Assembly (NCBI RefSeq): GCF_901709675.1
Contig: NC_051092.1
Span: forward strand, 9,318,491 to 9,382,490
Origin: Syngnathus acus
Lineage: Eukaryota; Chordata; Actinopteri; Syngnathiformes; Syngnathidae
DNA: 64,000 nucleotides
Direction of reading: 5' to 3'
A program made the translations under genes and the position numbers. The notes under the pieces were generated by a model. That model was not told where the DNA came from and searched no databases. It saw only the letters and a program-made list of their open reading frames with translations. Below are positions 1-14,689 of the stretch, one piece after another; positions within the stretch are counted from its first letter, which is position 1; each line of letters starts with the position of its first letter.

Positions 1-1351
<1,351 letters not shown>

Positions 1352-1454
1352 GGAGTGGCTCACATTGTTTTTTTATTGATACCTTAAACAACTTTATGAG
1401 CCTTACGCAAGTGATGTGCTTTGTACTGTTTATTAGTACAACTTATTTTGTGCC

Positions 1455-1460
1455 AATAAA
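1455..1460 (+). terminator. poly(A) signal of ccdc77
   Basis: AATAAA 104 bp after the ccdc77 stop codon, followed by a GT/T-rich stretch typical of a downstream cleavage element. It implies a short 3' UTR of roughly 120 bases. Confidence 0.65.
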
Positions 1461-1588
1461 TGTTTTTTAATTCATCACATTTTATTCCCTTTTTAATTCT
1501 AGACGAAGCACAGTACATGTTGCCTCACACCTATTCATTTGCCATTTTATGAAAATCATCCATCCAGTATATTTTCTGTTCCACTTTT

Positions 1589-1660
1589 CAGAATCAGCTT
1601 TATTGGCCAAATTTGTGCATGCCAAACAAGGAATTTGATCTCAGCCTCTGTACAACATTT
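1589..1660 (-). mobile_element. LINE (L2/CR1-like) 3' tail, antisense
   Basis: On the minus strand this reads as the usual end of fish L2-like retrotransposons: 'ggccaataaagctgattctg' preceded by a segment resembling '...attccttgtttggcatgc'. Only the tail is present, as expected for a 5'-truncated copy. It lies between ccdc77 and hdhd5. The clade is assigned from memory of such tails, not by alignment. Confidence 0.5.
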
Positions 1661-1995
1661 AAGTGACTAACAACGTTCATAACTATCTAATCTACACACT
1701 GAATATTTTTGTTGTCTTCCAATTTTTAATCAGGCTCTAAGAACTACCTACCACCGGGTGGTTGCGCAAGTGTGTGACGTGTTAGACGTAGTTCAAATTA
1801 TTAATTATGTATCATAAGTAAAAATAAAAAACAACTCTATCGGTAATGTAACTTTTAAACACAACATTAGCATTTGGAAATAAAGCGCAATTTAATAAGC
1901 ACACCAGACGAACCATATAGTTTCGTTTTCCCTAAAATGAACCGCACTTCTAAATTTAATTCAAGGGCGTTTCCTGGAAGCGTGACGCAGTTTTA

Positions 1996-2004
1996 CGCAT
2001 GCGC
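1996..2004. promoter_or_regulatory. NRF1-like palindrome upstream of hdhd5
   Basis: CGCATGCGC, the core of the NRF1 (nuclear respiratory factor 1) recognition palindrome, sits about 160 bp before the hdhd5 ATG in a GC-rich stretch. NRF1 commonly drives housekeeping and mitochondrial genes, and HDHD5 has a predicted mitochondrial presequence, so the site fits. Binding is inferred from the motif alone. Confidence 0.5.
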
Positions 2005-2160
2005 TTTCCGTGGCCCGGAATAAGTCTGAGACCACCAGAAACGCTATTGAGTCAGCGGGGTATTGACTCAAGGTTTAACTTTTCGCGACCTTAATTTAAA
2101 AAAAAAAAAGGCCATATACGTTTGTCTCTGTTCACGCAGCATTTCCCTAGCAGACTAATA

Positions 2161-5381
<3,221 letters not shown>

Positions 5382-7030
5382 AGGGGTGAAACATTGTGTA
5401 TTTTGGAGAATCCCAGTCCAGATAATAAGACCCTGGCACAGTTTGGCTTTAGCCACACATAAATGAGATTGTTTACCTCTCAGTTGAATTGATGCACCTG
5501 TGACTGTGTTTTTACTTTCTGGATCTGACACCTCTAGCATATTTTTACCACAAAACATGTTTTTATATCAGAACAACAAAATGTTGTTTTCACACTGTAA
5601 TTATGCAAAGTTGGCTATAAAATAGGTCCTGCTCCTACCGCATGTTCATTCATCCATTTTCTATATTTTTGTGTTCTATTCATATCTCCAAATTGCAGCC
5701 CCAATATCAACTCAGACTAAAACAACACGCACACAAACTGCTCTGTGAATCAATCTCTGAAATCAGTTGAATATTTTGAGTACAGACATGACTATAGTTA
5801 GGTGATGGAGATAGGCATTGAGTCAAAAGACCATAAAACTCTTAAATGAACATCAAGCCATCTTCTCTGATAACGCATGTCTCAGAGTATGATGCAACAA
5901 TCAAAACAGTGAGAAGGAAGTTGCAAAGTGGATTGCAATATTAAGGGAAAGTTTTTGGGAGTCTCTGGTGGCTTCAACAAAGTATGTATTGTTAAAAGAA
6001 GGAAAAATGATGGGGATTAAGATGTTCAAACCAAAGAATGGAGGAAGTGTGGATTCACCCGTGTTGTTTTTTGACAAGGAAATACTGCCCTCTGATTTTG
6101 TCACATGCATGACTTAGGTGAAATAATACTTGAGAACACTGCCACGCTGTTACAAATGTCTAGCCTAGATATCCTGACTCAGTGCTGTACCATTATTTGT
6201 GTGTGTTGCTTGCCAGGCAAACCATGCAGCAGCTTGTGGGTGTTTTATTTTTCCTCCAAGTGAGACCACAAAATTAGAGATCAGGTGGGATCAGTAGAGG
6301 CCCTGAAACGTGCTGAAATAAAAGCTTTTGTACTGACGGTGAGCATGTTGAGTCATTATTAATGATTTCATCACAAAACGTTGCTGACATAACGAATGCA
6401 AAAGTGTGACCACTTTTTACATTGCCTTAATTTTGGCATTTAATTATTAGGCATTGTCTATTTTTGCTTCCATGTACTCCCTACAATGTGCTTAAATACT
6501 CATCATTGCTTTTTGGTGCGGTTCCTGAGTTTTCCGACTGTGCGTGGTCTTTGAACGCACCTCGGGTCTACTGCAGAACGCGAACGAGAGAAGAAACCTC
6601 GTTACTAAAAATGGAAATTTACAAGCACAAAAGTGTCAACCGGGTCCTGACTCAAACAAGGGGCCCGACCCAGACCGTGTCTCGACACCCGGAGGTCGGC
6701 TTGTTGCAAAGATTGTCAGCACAATTTCTAATGGGGAAATGGTGACCTCTTCTTTCTGTGACATCAACCAAGACATGGAGGGGAGAGGTATGTGGTCATT
6801 TTCATCATTAAAAGAGGGTGTTTTTAGAGGCATTCGTTGTTTTATTATTTCTTAAAAATGAATAGAAAATGCTAACTTTAATTTTCTGATAAAAAAAATA
6901 CATAAACTGGGCTAGTTAGTGAATTTGGCACCACAATCGGTTTACCCTTCCTTTAAAACAAGCTCAAGAAGGAAATGTCAGTGTTCCCCTTGTCACAATG
7001 TGATTCTCATTTCAGTTGGACAAAGCTTTG
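5382..7030. other. hdhd5-ccdc34 interval (convergent 3' ends)
   Basis: The hdhd5 3' UTR begins here; a candidate poly(A) signal AATAAA lies at 6317-6322. The minus-strand ccdc34 3' UTR enters from the right. Around 6540-6795 there is a GC-richer open stretch ending in a good donor (see separate entry). The remainder is AT-rich DNA in which I see nothing else. Confidence 0.5.
6544..6795 (+). other. Unidentified open stretch with a 3' splice donor
   Basis: An open frame of about 84 codons (it starts MVFERTSGLLQN and runs through '...KIVSTISNGEMVTSSFCD') ends at 'gggagag|gtatgt', a consensus splice donor near 6787/6788. Base composition is richer in GC and CpG than its flanks. I recognise no protein family. 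It could be a first exon of a plus-strand transcript, a decayed transposon exon, or chance. No partner exon was found downstream on this strand before slc15a5. Confidence 0.25.
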
Positions 7031-8428
7031 TCATTTATATGTCCTGTTTGTGAATCTAAATGCTGAGCTTTGATGTCCTCTTCTTTGTTTTTGATTCTGT
7101 TTGTTGCCTGGTGTGTTTTCGGGGGATGTTTCAGGAGGGGGCGTATGGATGGGCTTCCATGGGATTGGGTTGTAAAAGCCGGGTGCTGGGTGGAAGCTGC
7201 AGGGATCTGAAGGCAAGATAGCGCTTGCAGGTTACACACATGCAATTAATGGACCACGATTCACTGTTAGTATAACATATCTACATGAATGTATTATCCA
7301 GAAAGTTGCCATGAAGCTAATAATTGCCAGTTCACACTCACTTGAATAATGAGGTGGTTTTGGACTTTGTTTGCATTTCTCGTTGGATTTTGTCAGCCAT
7401 TCCTTAAAGTTCTCCTCTGCTTTCCTTCGCCGCTCTTTCTCCTGCTCCTCTCTCAGACTTGCTTCCTCCTGTTGAAATGGGACAGACCCCAATGATCAAA
7501 ACATAAGGCCAAGCAGTAGCTAAATCGCAGACACTTTGAAAAGGGTCTTACTTTTTGCTTCTTTTCCTTTTCTAATCTCTCTTGTTTCTTCTTCTGAAGC
7601 CAATCTTTGTACTTCTGTTCAGCTTTCTGTTGAAACTCTCTTTGTTTTTCCTGTTGATGCCGTAGCTCCTCTTCTTTGCTGATTTTCAGAAGATGATTAT
7701 GTCTTTCCTTGGATTACAATAATAAAACATTATCAGACCAGTTTTTTGCTGTAATGGCTAACTTTATGGGGAATATTTCAACCTGTTCTCTTTTCAGCTG
7801 TTGCCAGTCTCTGATCTTTTTTTCCTCCATGATCTTTTTCTGTTTCAGTTCCATTTCTTCGTGTTCTTTTTGTTCCTTGAGTAAGCGCGCCTGATTAAAG
7901 ACGTGTTTGAATCAGAACTTGTAGCCATGCCAAAAAAAGTGGAAGAATATACGCCGATAAAACAACGTGTCAACTTGCCTTCTCGGTTTTCATTTTCATT
8001 TTAAGCTGGTCTTCTTTTGCTTTGTTTACCAGCCACATTTCCCAGGCACTGAGGGCTTCAGGTTCTATCTGACTTGAGGTGGTATTCTGTTGCTCACTTC
8101 TTAAAAATAAGAATACGTAAGCGGAGATGAAAGGACTGTACATTTAAAATGATTTCTGTCCACCTTATAGAAGCAGGTAATACCTGGGCGATTCCTCAGT
8201 AGCACTGGGCGGTTGCTCAGTAGTACTGGGCGCATCTTCATCGCTCACATAACTATCATGATAGATTGGGGATAACAAGGAGTAAGTGTCGTCGTCCTCT
8301 GGTAGGATGTCGTCGCCCAGCAGGTTTTCCGGTACGCAGACGTGTTTTCGCTCATCTGACTTGAGCGGGGTCGAGCTGAAGTCCTCAGACGCAAGCGCTG
8401 GGGAGCTCGGTAGGCACCAACCAGACAT
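7031..8428 (-). CDS. ccdc34: CCDC34 (coiled-coil, sperm flagellum/cilium-linked)
   Basis: Six coding exons on the minus strand: 8428-8184, 8099-7979, 7890-7783, 7707-7552, 7468-7342 and 7206-7031, phase-consistent, giving 310 aa. The N-terminal third is acidic and Ser-rich ('DDILPEDDDTYS'). It is followed by 'ALSAWEMWLVNKAKEDQ', then a long E/K/Q-rich single-helix coiled coil with repeated 'YKDWLQKKK'/'FKEWLTKS' units. The last exon has the diagnostic 'AFYNPIPWKPIHMPPP'-like block (here 'GFYNPIPWKPIHTPPP') of CCDC34. CCDC34 is known from sperm flagellum biogenesis, with links to intraflagellar transport. Intron 2 begins GC rather than GT (at 7978, AAG|GCAAGT). The start at 8428 is the first in-frame ATG of the exon; a 17-base 5' UTR portion (8429-8445) precedes it in the same exon, and another untranslated exon probably lies at about 8738-8800. 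Confidence 0.92.
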
Positions 8429-8808
8429 GACGAGTAGATCGACACCTGCAGCGGGATACAGTTACTTTACATCACAGCAACTTTAGGACTAACAGTTGTT
8501 GTTGTTTTTCTGTAAAGTAATTACATCACATAAATTGTACTGCAAAAGGTCCACGTTTATTGTGGCACCCAAAAGCTAATGCAAACGCACATCCAAATAC
8601 AAAATTAGAGTAAGCTAAGTTCGGCTAGATATAAGTACTGTCGCATAGACTATTGACACTACGGTTTAACGATACTTCATCTCATTATGCTCGTCATTGG
8701 GGAATTTACAATAATGTTTGCCCAAATAATTTCTTACTTTTAATCTAGCGGTGCCATCGGGCATTTACTTCTTCCCTTTCACGTTCACAAACTTCACGAA
8801 CAATCGGC

Positions 8809-8853
8809 TTCCCATGATGCACCACGCCTAAGGCATGACGACGACTGACGTCA
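8809..8853. promoter_or_regulatory. ccdc34 promoter: ZNF143-like and CRE sites
   Basis: Just upstream of the inferred non-coding first exon of ccdc34 there is TTCCCATGATGCACC (8809-8823), close to the ZNF143/STAF consensus, and a perfect palindromic cAMP response element TGACGTCA (8846-8853). CREB/CREM-type sites are common in genes expressed in sperm development, which fits CCDC34. Calls rest on motif match only. Confidence 0.5.
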
Positions 8854-9995
8854 TTCCCGATCTGTACTTTATCAATTTTACTTTGCATTTAAAATAGGAA
8901 TTTGGATATTACTGCATTATATAGTGAACCAAAAGAAAATCATGCAAGTCATAAAACTATTTTACATATCATTACAAAACACCGTTCACAAATTATTTTG
9001 TTACCGGAAACACAAGATCACATATTGAATATTAAAACTATTAGAATTTGGAATGTCAGAAATATCAAACAATAAAACTTGATTATACCGTGAATGTTAT
9101 AGTTTTACTTCCTGACTAAAAGCGTCATTGAGTGCTTTTTTTTTTTTATACAAGTCACAAGAATGTTTTTTTTTTTTTTGTAATTCTTTAGACTTGTATC
9201 AACTGGCAGGTTTACAGCACTGCACACTCCAGCTCCAGTGTTATTTTATATGAAGCTAAAAGAGACACAATATTTGCAATGAGGCAGCTGTATTTCACAC
9301 CTGTCACTTCGACCTGCTCCCTGGTTTAACCTTTACCGTGACCCCAGGTACAACGTACTGATTCAGGCAGCAGGGTGTTGTTGTTTCACTGGAGTTCAGC
9401 CCTGCTTGGTGTTTACGTGTGTGCCTTCTGTCTCACTCGCTCTTAACATCATCAGCCTAAATACAGCATGCGTTCCAAAATGAGTTTGGACTGTTTTCAC
9501 AAAGAGTTGTGGTATTTGGTGAGTGCTTCTTATGTGTGAAAGGAAATTATCATTTTTTGTTGTGTTGAGCTGATCTATGTAAGTTCTTAAGAGCATATTA
9601 ATACTATACGTTTGGTGGAATCTTTCAGTTGTAGTTAGGTCAATTAAAATTAAGTATTAAGACTGTAGGAAAGCTGTTTGTCCGGAAGGACAAAACAACC
9701 AAATGCATCTTGTTGGTCATCACAGAACTATTTCTGGGCTGCTCTCTAAATTGTTTCCATCAATCACTTCTACGGATACCGTGTTGTAACGATGTGTCAA
9801 TTGACTGCGAGGAAAACGTGTGACGCATTTAATCAGTAAAGTAATAATAGAGAATGATGGTGAGCTAGAACTCCACAGTTGTGTCTGATGTTTTGTATGT
9901 CCGCTCAGGCCAGCCCCTGGCCTCGGCTGCTCGTCTCCTAGAAGGCAGAGACTTCACATTCAGAGCTCGGCAATTTCACAGACAACATCCATTCC
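8854..9995. other. ccdc34-slc15a5 divergent interval
   Basis: About 1.1 kb of AT-rich DNA between head-to-head genes, with T-runs at about 9139-9148 and 9165-9180. A splice acceptor 'ccgctcag' at about 9902-9909 suggests that the slc15a5 start codon sits in an exon beginning near 9910, with an upstream 5' UTR exon somewhere in this interval. No other gene seen. Confidence 0.5.
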
Positions 9996-12900
9996 ATGAG
10001 GGAGTCTGGTCACCAGTTAGCAAGCGGGATGGTGACAGGGGACGTTCAGAGACTGCCTGAGGGAGAACGCCATCTGCGGCAGCTCTCCAAGACAACTCGT
10101 CCAGACCGGAGGACATCACCTGGACGCCGCAAAAAGCTCCAAGTCATCATATGTGTTCTGCTGGTGGAGCTGTGTGAAAGATTCACATTTTTCGGCATTG
10201 TATGCAACATGATTCTCTTTTGCACTGTAAAGCTCGGCTACGACAACTACCTGGCCGCAACAGTGAACTTGTGCTTCATAGGAGCCAGCACACTCACCCC
10301 TGTGCTAGTCGGCTGGTTCGCCGACACCTGCCTAGGAAGAACCAAGGTGCTCTACTTGTGCGCTTTTCTCCATTTCTTTGGTAAGACACAATGTTTATTT
10401 TTCTTATTTTTAAATGGCATGGTTCACATTTTGATTTTGGCAGAGCATCTGAATTTTTGAGCAGTTTTTAGTTTTCTACAGTCATGTACCATGGAAACTC
10501 AGATCACGAAAAAGAACTTACACACAAAAAAATTCTGACAAAAAAAGAACTCAAATCACGAGAGGTCTCACTGTAGTACATAGTGTGGATCCCTTTATTT
10601 ACCTTGTGACCCCATGTTCAATATTTTAGTCCAGTGTGAGCTAATATGTTCAGTAATATCTTCAGCTTCTGACCCGCAATCGCAGTGACTCCTCAATTGT
10701 ATTTTCCATAGGCACGGCCATGTTACCCGTAGTAGCATTTCCTTTTGAAGATTTCTACATTGACATTCATCATATGAGTCATAAGTTGGAAGCTCAAGAG
10801 CAGCAGGCACTGTTCTACACCGGCCTACTGGCTGCTGCCCTGGGCATTGGCGGTATCCGGGCCATTCTCTGTCCCTTGGGTGCATACAGCCTGCAGAGCT
10901 ACAATCAGTACCAGCTTCTGGGCTTCTTCAACTGGTATGTGATGCATCTACAGAACGTCCATTTAGGTGGCAAGTACATATTGGAATAAATATTTACAGT
11001 AACCGGGACTCGATATTGGGTAATTGTTGTGCAAAGATGACATTTAGCTTGTTCTTCAGCTAACCTATTGTATTCTTACTAACCTGGGGGAAGACATATG
11101 ATGAAGATACAGCATAAATAGGTGCACAACGTATCTCAAATTGAAGCGAGCGATTTGTCCATGTTATCGAAGAGCAAGGAATTTTATCCGGATGCTGCAA
11201 AACATAACAATTCAATAAGACTTGTGTCATTTTTTCTTTTAGGTTCTACTGGTTGGTTAACCTAAATGCCACTGTTGTTTTTTTGGGTATTGCTTACATC
11301 CAGCAATCTGTGGCCAAAAACCTGGCTTTTTTAATCCCCTTCACATCTGCATTGCTGGCACTTATTGCCATACACATGATGCGCAACAAACTCATTTACA
11401 AACCCAAGAAAGGTAAGACGCATGCACCATCAATATTATGTCATTCGAATATTTCTGGTCATTTCGTTTTTAACTCTTTTTATCTCATTCTTAAAAATTC
11501 AACCCAAAATGTTTATTGTACCAAACATAATAGCTACAATGCTTTGGTACCCAAACACACACACATTAGAACATTTTCACACACAGCCATAAAACTCTCA
11601 CAAGCATTAAAGAATGAAGCCGTATAAGAGGTTTTTTTTTTTAGGTAAGTGAGACAGGTAATTTTATTTTTGGCACCTTAAACCATTGTCATCTTGTTTC
11701 TGTCAAAGGCGGATCCTTACTGACCACGTTTGGAGTTTTCTTGAACTCCCTCAAGATGTGCTGCCTTCACTATCGCCACCTTAGTGGAGATGTGCCGTCC
11801 TGGTTGGACCGGGCCAAGGAGAATAACGGCGGCCGGTACAGTGAGACTCACGTAGAGAACGTCAAAGTCTTGGCCAAGCTCTTCCCTCTTTATGGTCTCC
11901 AACTGATATACAGAGCCTGTATTACTCAGGCAAGTCGCAAATCAAAGCAGGGGTCATCAACATGGTGCCCGGGGGCACTAGGTAGCCCCCAAGGAAACAA
12001 TGAGTCAGGGCATTTGAGCAAATTTGTGTATATGAAACTGGTAGCCCTTCGCATCAATCACTCACCAAGAAGTAGCTCTCGATTACAAAAAGGTTGGTGA
12101 CCCCTGCTGTAAAGTGTCTCAAGCGCAAAGTACAAAAATGCATTATTTCGTTGTTCACTGTGCAGATTCCCTCTGGATACTATTTACAAGCGATGAACTC
12201 CAACCTTCACCTGAGTGATGCCCTGTTGCCCATCGGCACCATGAACGTGATCAGCATTTTACCTCTTCTCATGTTGGCTCCGCTGATCGAGTGCGTGAAC
12301 AGCTGCTCTCTCTCCATGGCCAAAACTCCACTGGCACCGGCAAAAGTAATTAGTGAGTATTCTCCTTTACCCACCACTGGTGACACAACACGGTGTTTTA
12401 TCATCTTCATCTAAATATGCCTCTTTTTGTTCTATCTCTGTTGTCCTCCCTCTTCTCTCTTGAAATGACTTGTCATGCAACTCCCATTCTGCAGCCCCCT
12501 GTCTCATCACCCCACCCTATCTAATCCTCCCCTTACAGTTCTGGGGCATGCATGTGCAGCTCTGTCCGTCCTGGTGGCAGGTTTATCTGAGCTGCACAGA
12601 AAGGCTTTCCCCCTGGTGGAGCAAACCCTCTCCGGGAAGGTTCTACAAGTATCTTCTATGCCGTGTTTCCATCTGGCGCCGCAGTACATCCTACTCGGAC
12701 TGGCTGAGGCTCTGGTCACTCCAGCATGTGAGTGAAAAGGCAGACTTGCTTGAGCAACAATGTAATGTCGTATTCAATTAATGTTTCTGCTTTCCATGGC
12801 AGGTTCTCTCATCTCTTTCCAACTGACCCCTGGGCACATTCGAGGAATCTCCCTGCACTTTCTCACACTGTCCTATGGGGGAGGCTGCTTCCTCGGAGCT

Positions 12901-13644
12901 ATCTGCATTCAATTGGTCTACTTCATGCCTGGAGGTAAACAAGTACTCATAAACGACAGTACTTACTTTAAATCCTACATGTTGTTTAATACATAGCAAT
13001 GCTTGACTGCAGGTTCCTTTTATCCAAGCGTCCTGCATGATGGAAATCTGGAGAGATTCTTTTTCTTCATGGCCACACTGATGATGATAAATACTCTGGT
13101 GTATTGGAGTATATCAAACAGGTACTGAGAATTACAGAAACATGACTAATATAATCAGCTCCACCTTCAATAAGTCATATTGCAGACTAATGCACTGACT
13201 AATGGTCAGCTAGTTGCATTCTTTATTCTGCATGAATAAATGCAGGCCCCCTGAAAAAATAGTATTGCCCCTGCTGGCAAGAGTGCTGTTCAAGATCCAG
13301 GAGGAAAGGCCCAAAGGTCCTATTTTTACTCTCAGCATTCCAAATGAGAGGCAAATGTGTTGATGGATGATTTCAGCCCCTCCTAGTTCTCATTTTTGTG
13401 AGATACATGGGCATGTTGTAGGGAAGTCAAACTTATGCCAATCATTATTGTCTGCATGTAAGATATTGCCAGTTGCTTTTACAACTTTTATTCTTTCCTC
13501 AGGTACATGGATCTGAGTGTGCGGGGTAAAGCTTTGACAGTCAGCCCACTAACAGAGAAGCTTCTTCAGTACAAAGCTTGCCTGCGATACTATGACACGA
13601 TGGAGCGCTCGTACACAAACAACTCTTGTGAATCTATCATCTGA
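9996..13644 (+). CDS. slc15a5: SLC15A5, proton-coupled peptide transporter family
   Basis: Nine coding exons: 9996-10380, 10712-10934, 11243-11412, 11709-11929, 12166-12352, 12539-12727, 12803-12934, 13013-13121 and 13503-13644, giving 585 aa (human about 579). The start of the first membrane helix has '[13 protein letters not shown]', the ExxER motif that couples protons to peptide movement in POT/PTR2 transporters. Other family blocks are '[19 protein letters not shown]', '[15 protein letters not shown]', '[14 protein letters not shown]' and '[14 protein letters not shown]'. These match SLC15A5 more closely than SLC15A1-4, as I remember them. About twelve hydrophobic segments are expected. 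The human substrate of SLC15A5 is unknown. Intron 4 has a GC donor (11930) and contains a short TIR element. A possible 71-bp extra exon in intron 8 is noted in the findings. The start chosen is the first ATG of the first coding exon, ahead of a hydrophilic tail of about 45 residues. Confidence 0.92.
11946..12108. mobile_element. Short hAT-like MITE in slc15a5 intron 4
   Basis: A 163-bp element whose ends are inverted repeats: left 'agcaggggtcatcaac', right end reverse-complemented 'agcaggggtcaccaac'. The internal parts ('ggtgcccgggggcac', 'aagtagctct') match the widespread fish/vertebrate 'ggggtcaccaac...' family of small non-autonomous hAT-type elements. No coding capacity. Its left end is only 16 bp after the GC donor of exon 4. 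Confidence 0.7.
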
Positions 13645-14591
13645 AAGAGTTTAAAAATCATCTCTACACTTTGTGGCGCTGGCGCTGCTTACTGCTGTGT
13701 CAAATTGAATATTTGTTGTTTTGTTGTGATTTGTGATCAATTGTGAATGTTTTGCCACGTGGGCTGCAAATTGCATTTTGAGACTACGTTTGTATGTTAA
13801 AATATTATACTGTATATACAACAGCTGAGAAAAAACATAAAAACATTATTTTGACAATTTTTAGCTTTTCAAGAACTAGTCCTTATTTTCGTGTGACGAC
13901 AGTTGATTTTATACTCGCAACTCCAACCCAACAAGTAGAAATATTTGTGTATATTAACAAGAAAACGAGATAAAACAGTTCAACAATAAAATTCATGATA
14001 CTCACATGAGATGATGATTATTAAATGAATTAATGTGCGCAGATCGCAACAAATATGTTTGGGTAGTTGAACTTACTCTATCAGGTTTTACTCTGATAAA
14101 TCATTCTGAGGATGTAAAAATGCTGGCAACACTGAAGGCGAGCACTCTGGCCTCGTGAGGAAATTTGAAATCAGCTACAGTATAAGTCTGTCTATGCAAA
14201 ACAAATTACACTAACATTAAGTGCATTGCAGCAAGGTGAAACATTGCAAAATTAAATAGTACATTTTTATAATTTCGTGAAACAGATATTATCCATTTAT
14301 TTTCAACATTGCTTAACCTGTTCAGTGTTGCGGGTGCTGGAGCCAATCCCAGCTGGCAACCGGTATATTACCTGGACCTTGTCTAATTTAAAAATTTAAA
14401 GTCACTAATTTAGCTGAAGTTTCCCCATCCCTGATCTAGTGTACCTAATTTGATGACCCAGTATGCGTGATTAAAAAAAAAGATGAGAAAAACAAAAGAA
14501 AAGCATTTGAATTCATCAATGTATTTAAAAATAAATTTTTAACGCGTTTCGGAGAGAACGTTACCCCAAAATGGAGCGCCGGTGGTGCTTG
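13645..14591. other. slc15a5-tmem17 intergenic region
   Basis: About 950 bp between same-strand genes: slc15a5 3' UTR (candidate AATAAA at about 13985), AT-rich DNA, and the repeat fragment at 14289-14375. No gene seen. Confidence 0.5.
14289..14375 (+). repeat. Interspersed fish repeat fragment
   Basis: 'gcgggtgctggagccaatcc cagctgg'-type sequence (about 14329-14355), part of a repeat found thousands of times in fish genomes ('...cgcgggggtgctggagcctatcccagctg...'). A copy of the same family in the opposite orientation lies at 48092-48195. Degenerate, non-coding. Confidence 0.55.
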
Positions 14592-14605
14592 GTTGCCATG
14601 GAGAC
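14592..14605 (+). promoter_or_regulatory. RFX X-box-like site upstream of tmem17
   Basis: GTTGCCATGGAGAC matches 12 of 14 positions of the RFX X-box consensus GTTRCCATGGYAAC: a perfect left half-site, two mismatches in the right half. It lies 85 bp before the tmem17 ATG. X-boxes close to the start are a hallmark of ciliary genes, and TMEM17 is a transition-zone protein. Motif-based inference. Confidence 0.55.
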
Positions 14606-14689
14606 GGCAGCAGCCTTTGCCGTCTGAACAGGAAGAGGAGGATCACTTTTCTTTCTTTGATATGAACGCTAACCATCGATTTTGAAACA

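Larger units (their letters stand above)
1461..2160. other. ccdc77-hdhd5 intergenic region
   Basis: About 700 bp between two same-strand genes. The left half contains the LINE tail at 1589-1660 and otherwise AT-rich DNA. The right end, about 1965-2160, is GC-richer and is the likely hdhd5 promoter and 5' UTR. No further gene is visible. Confidence 0.6.
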
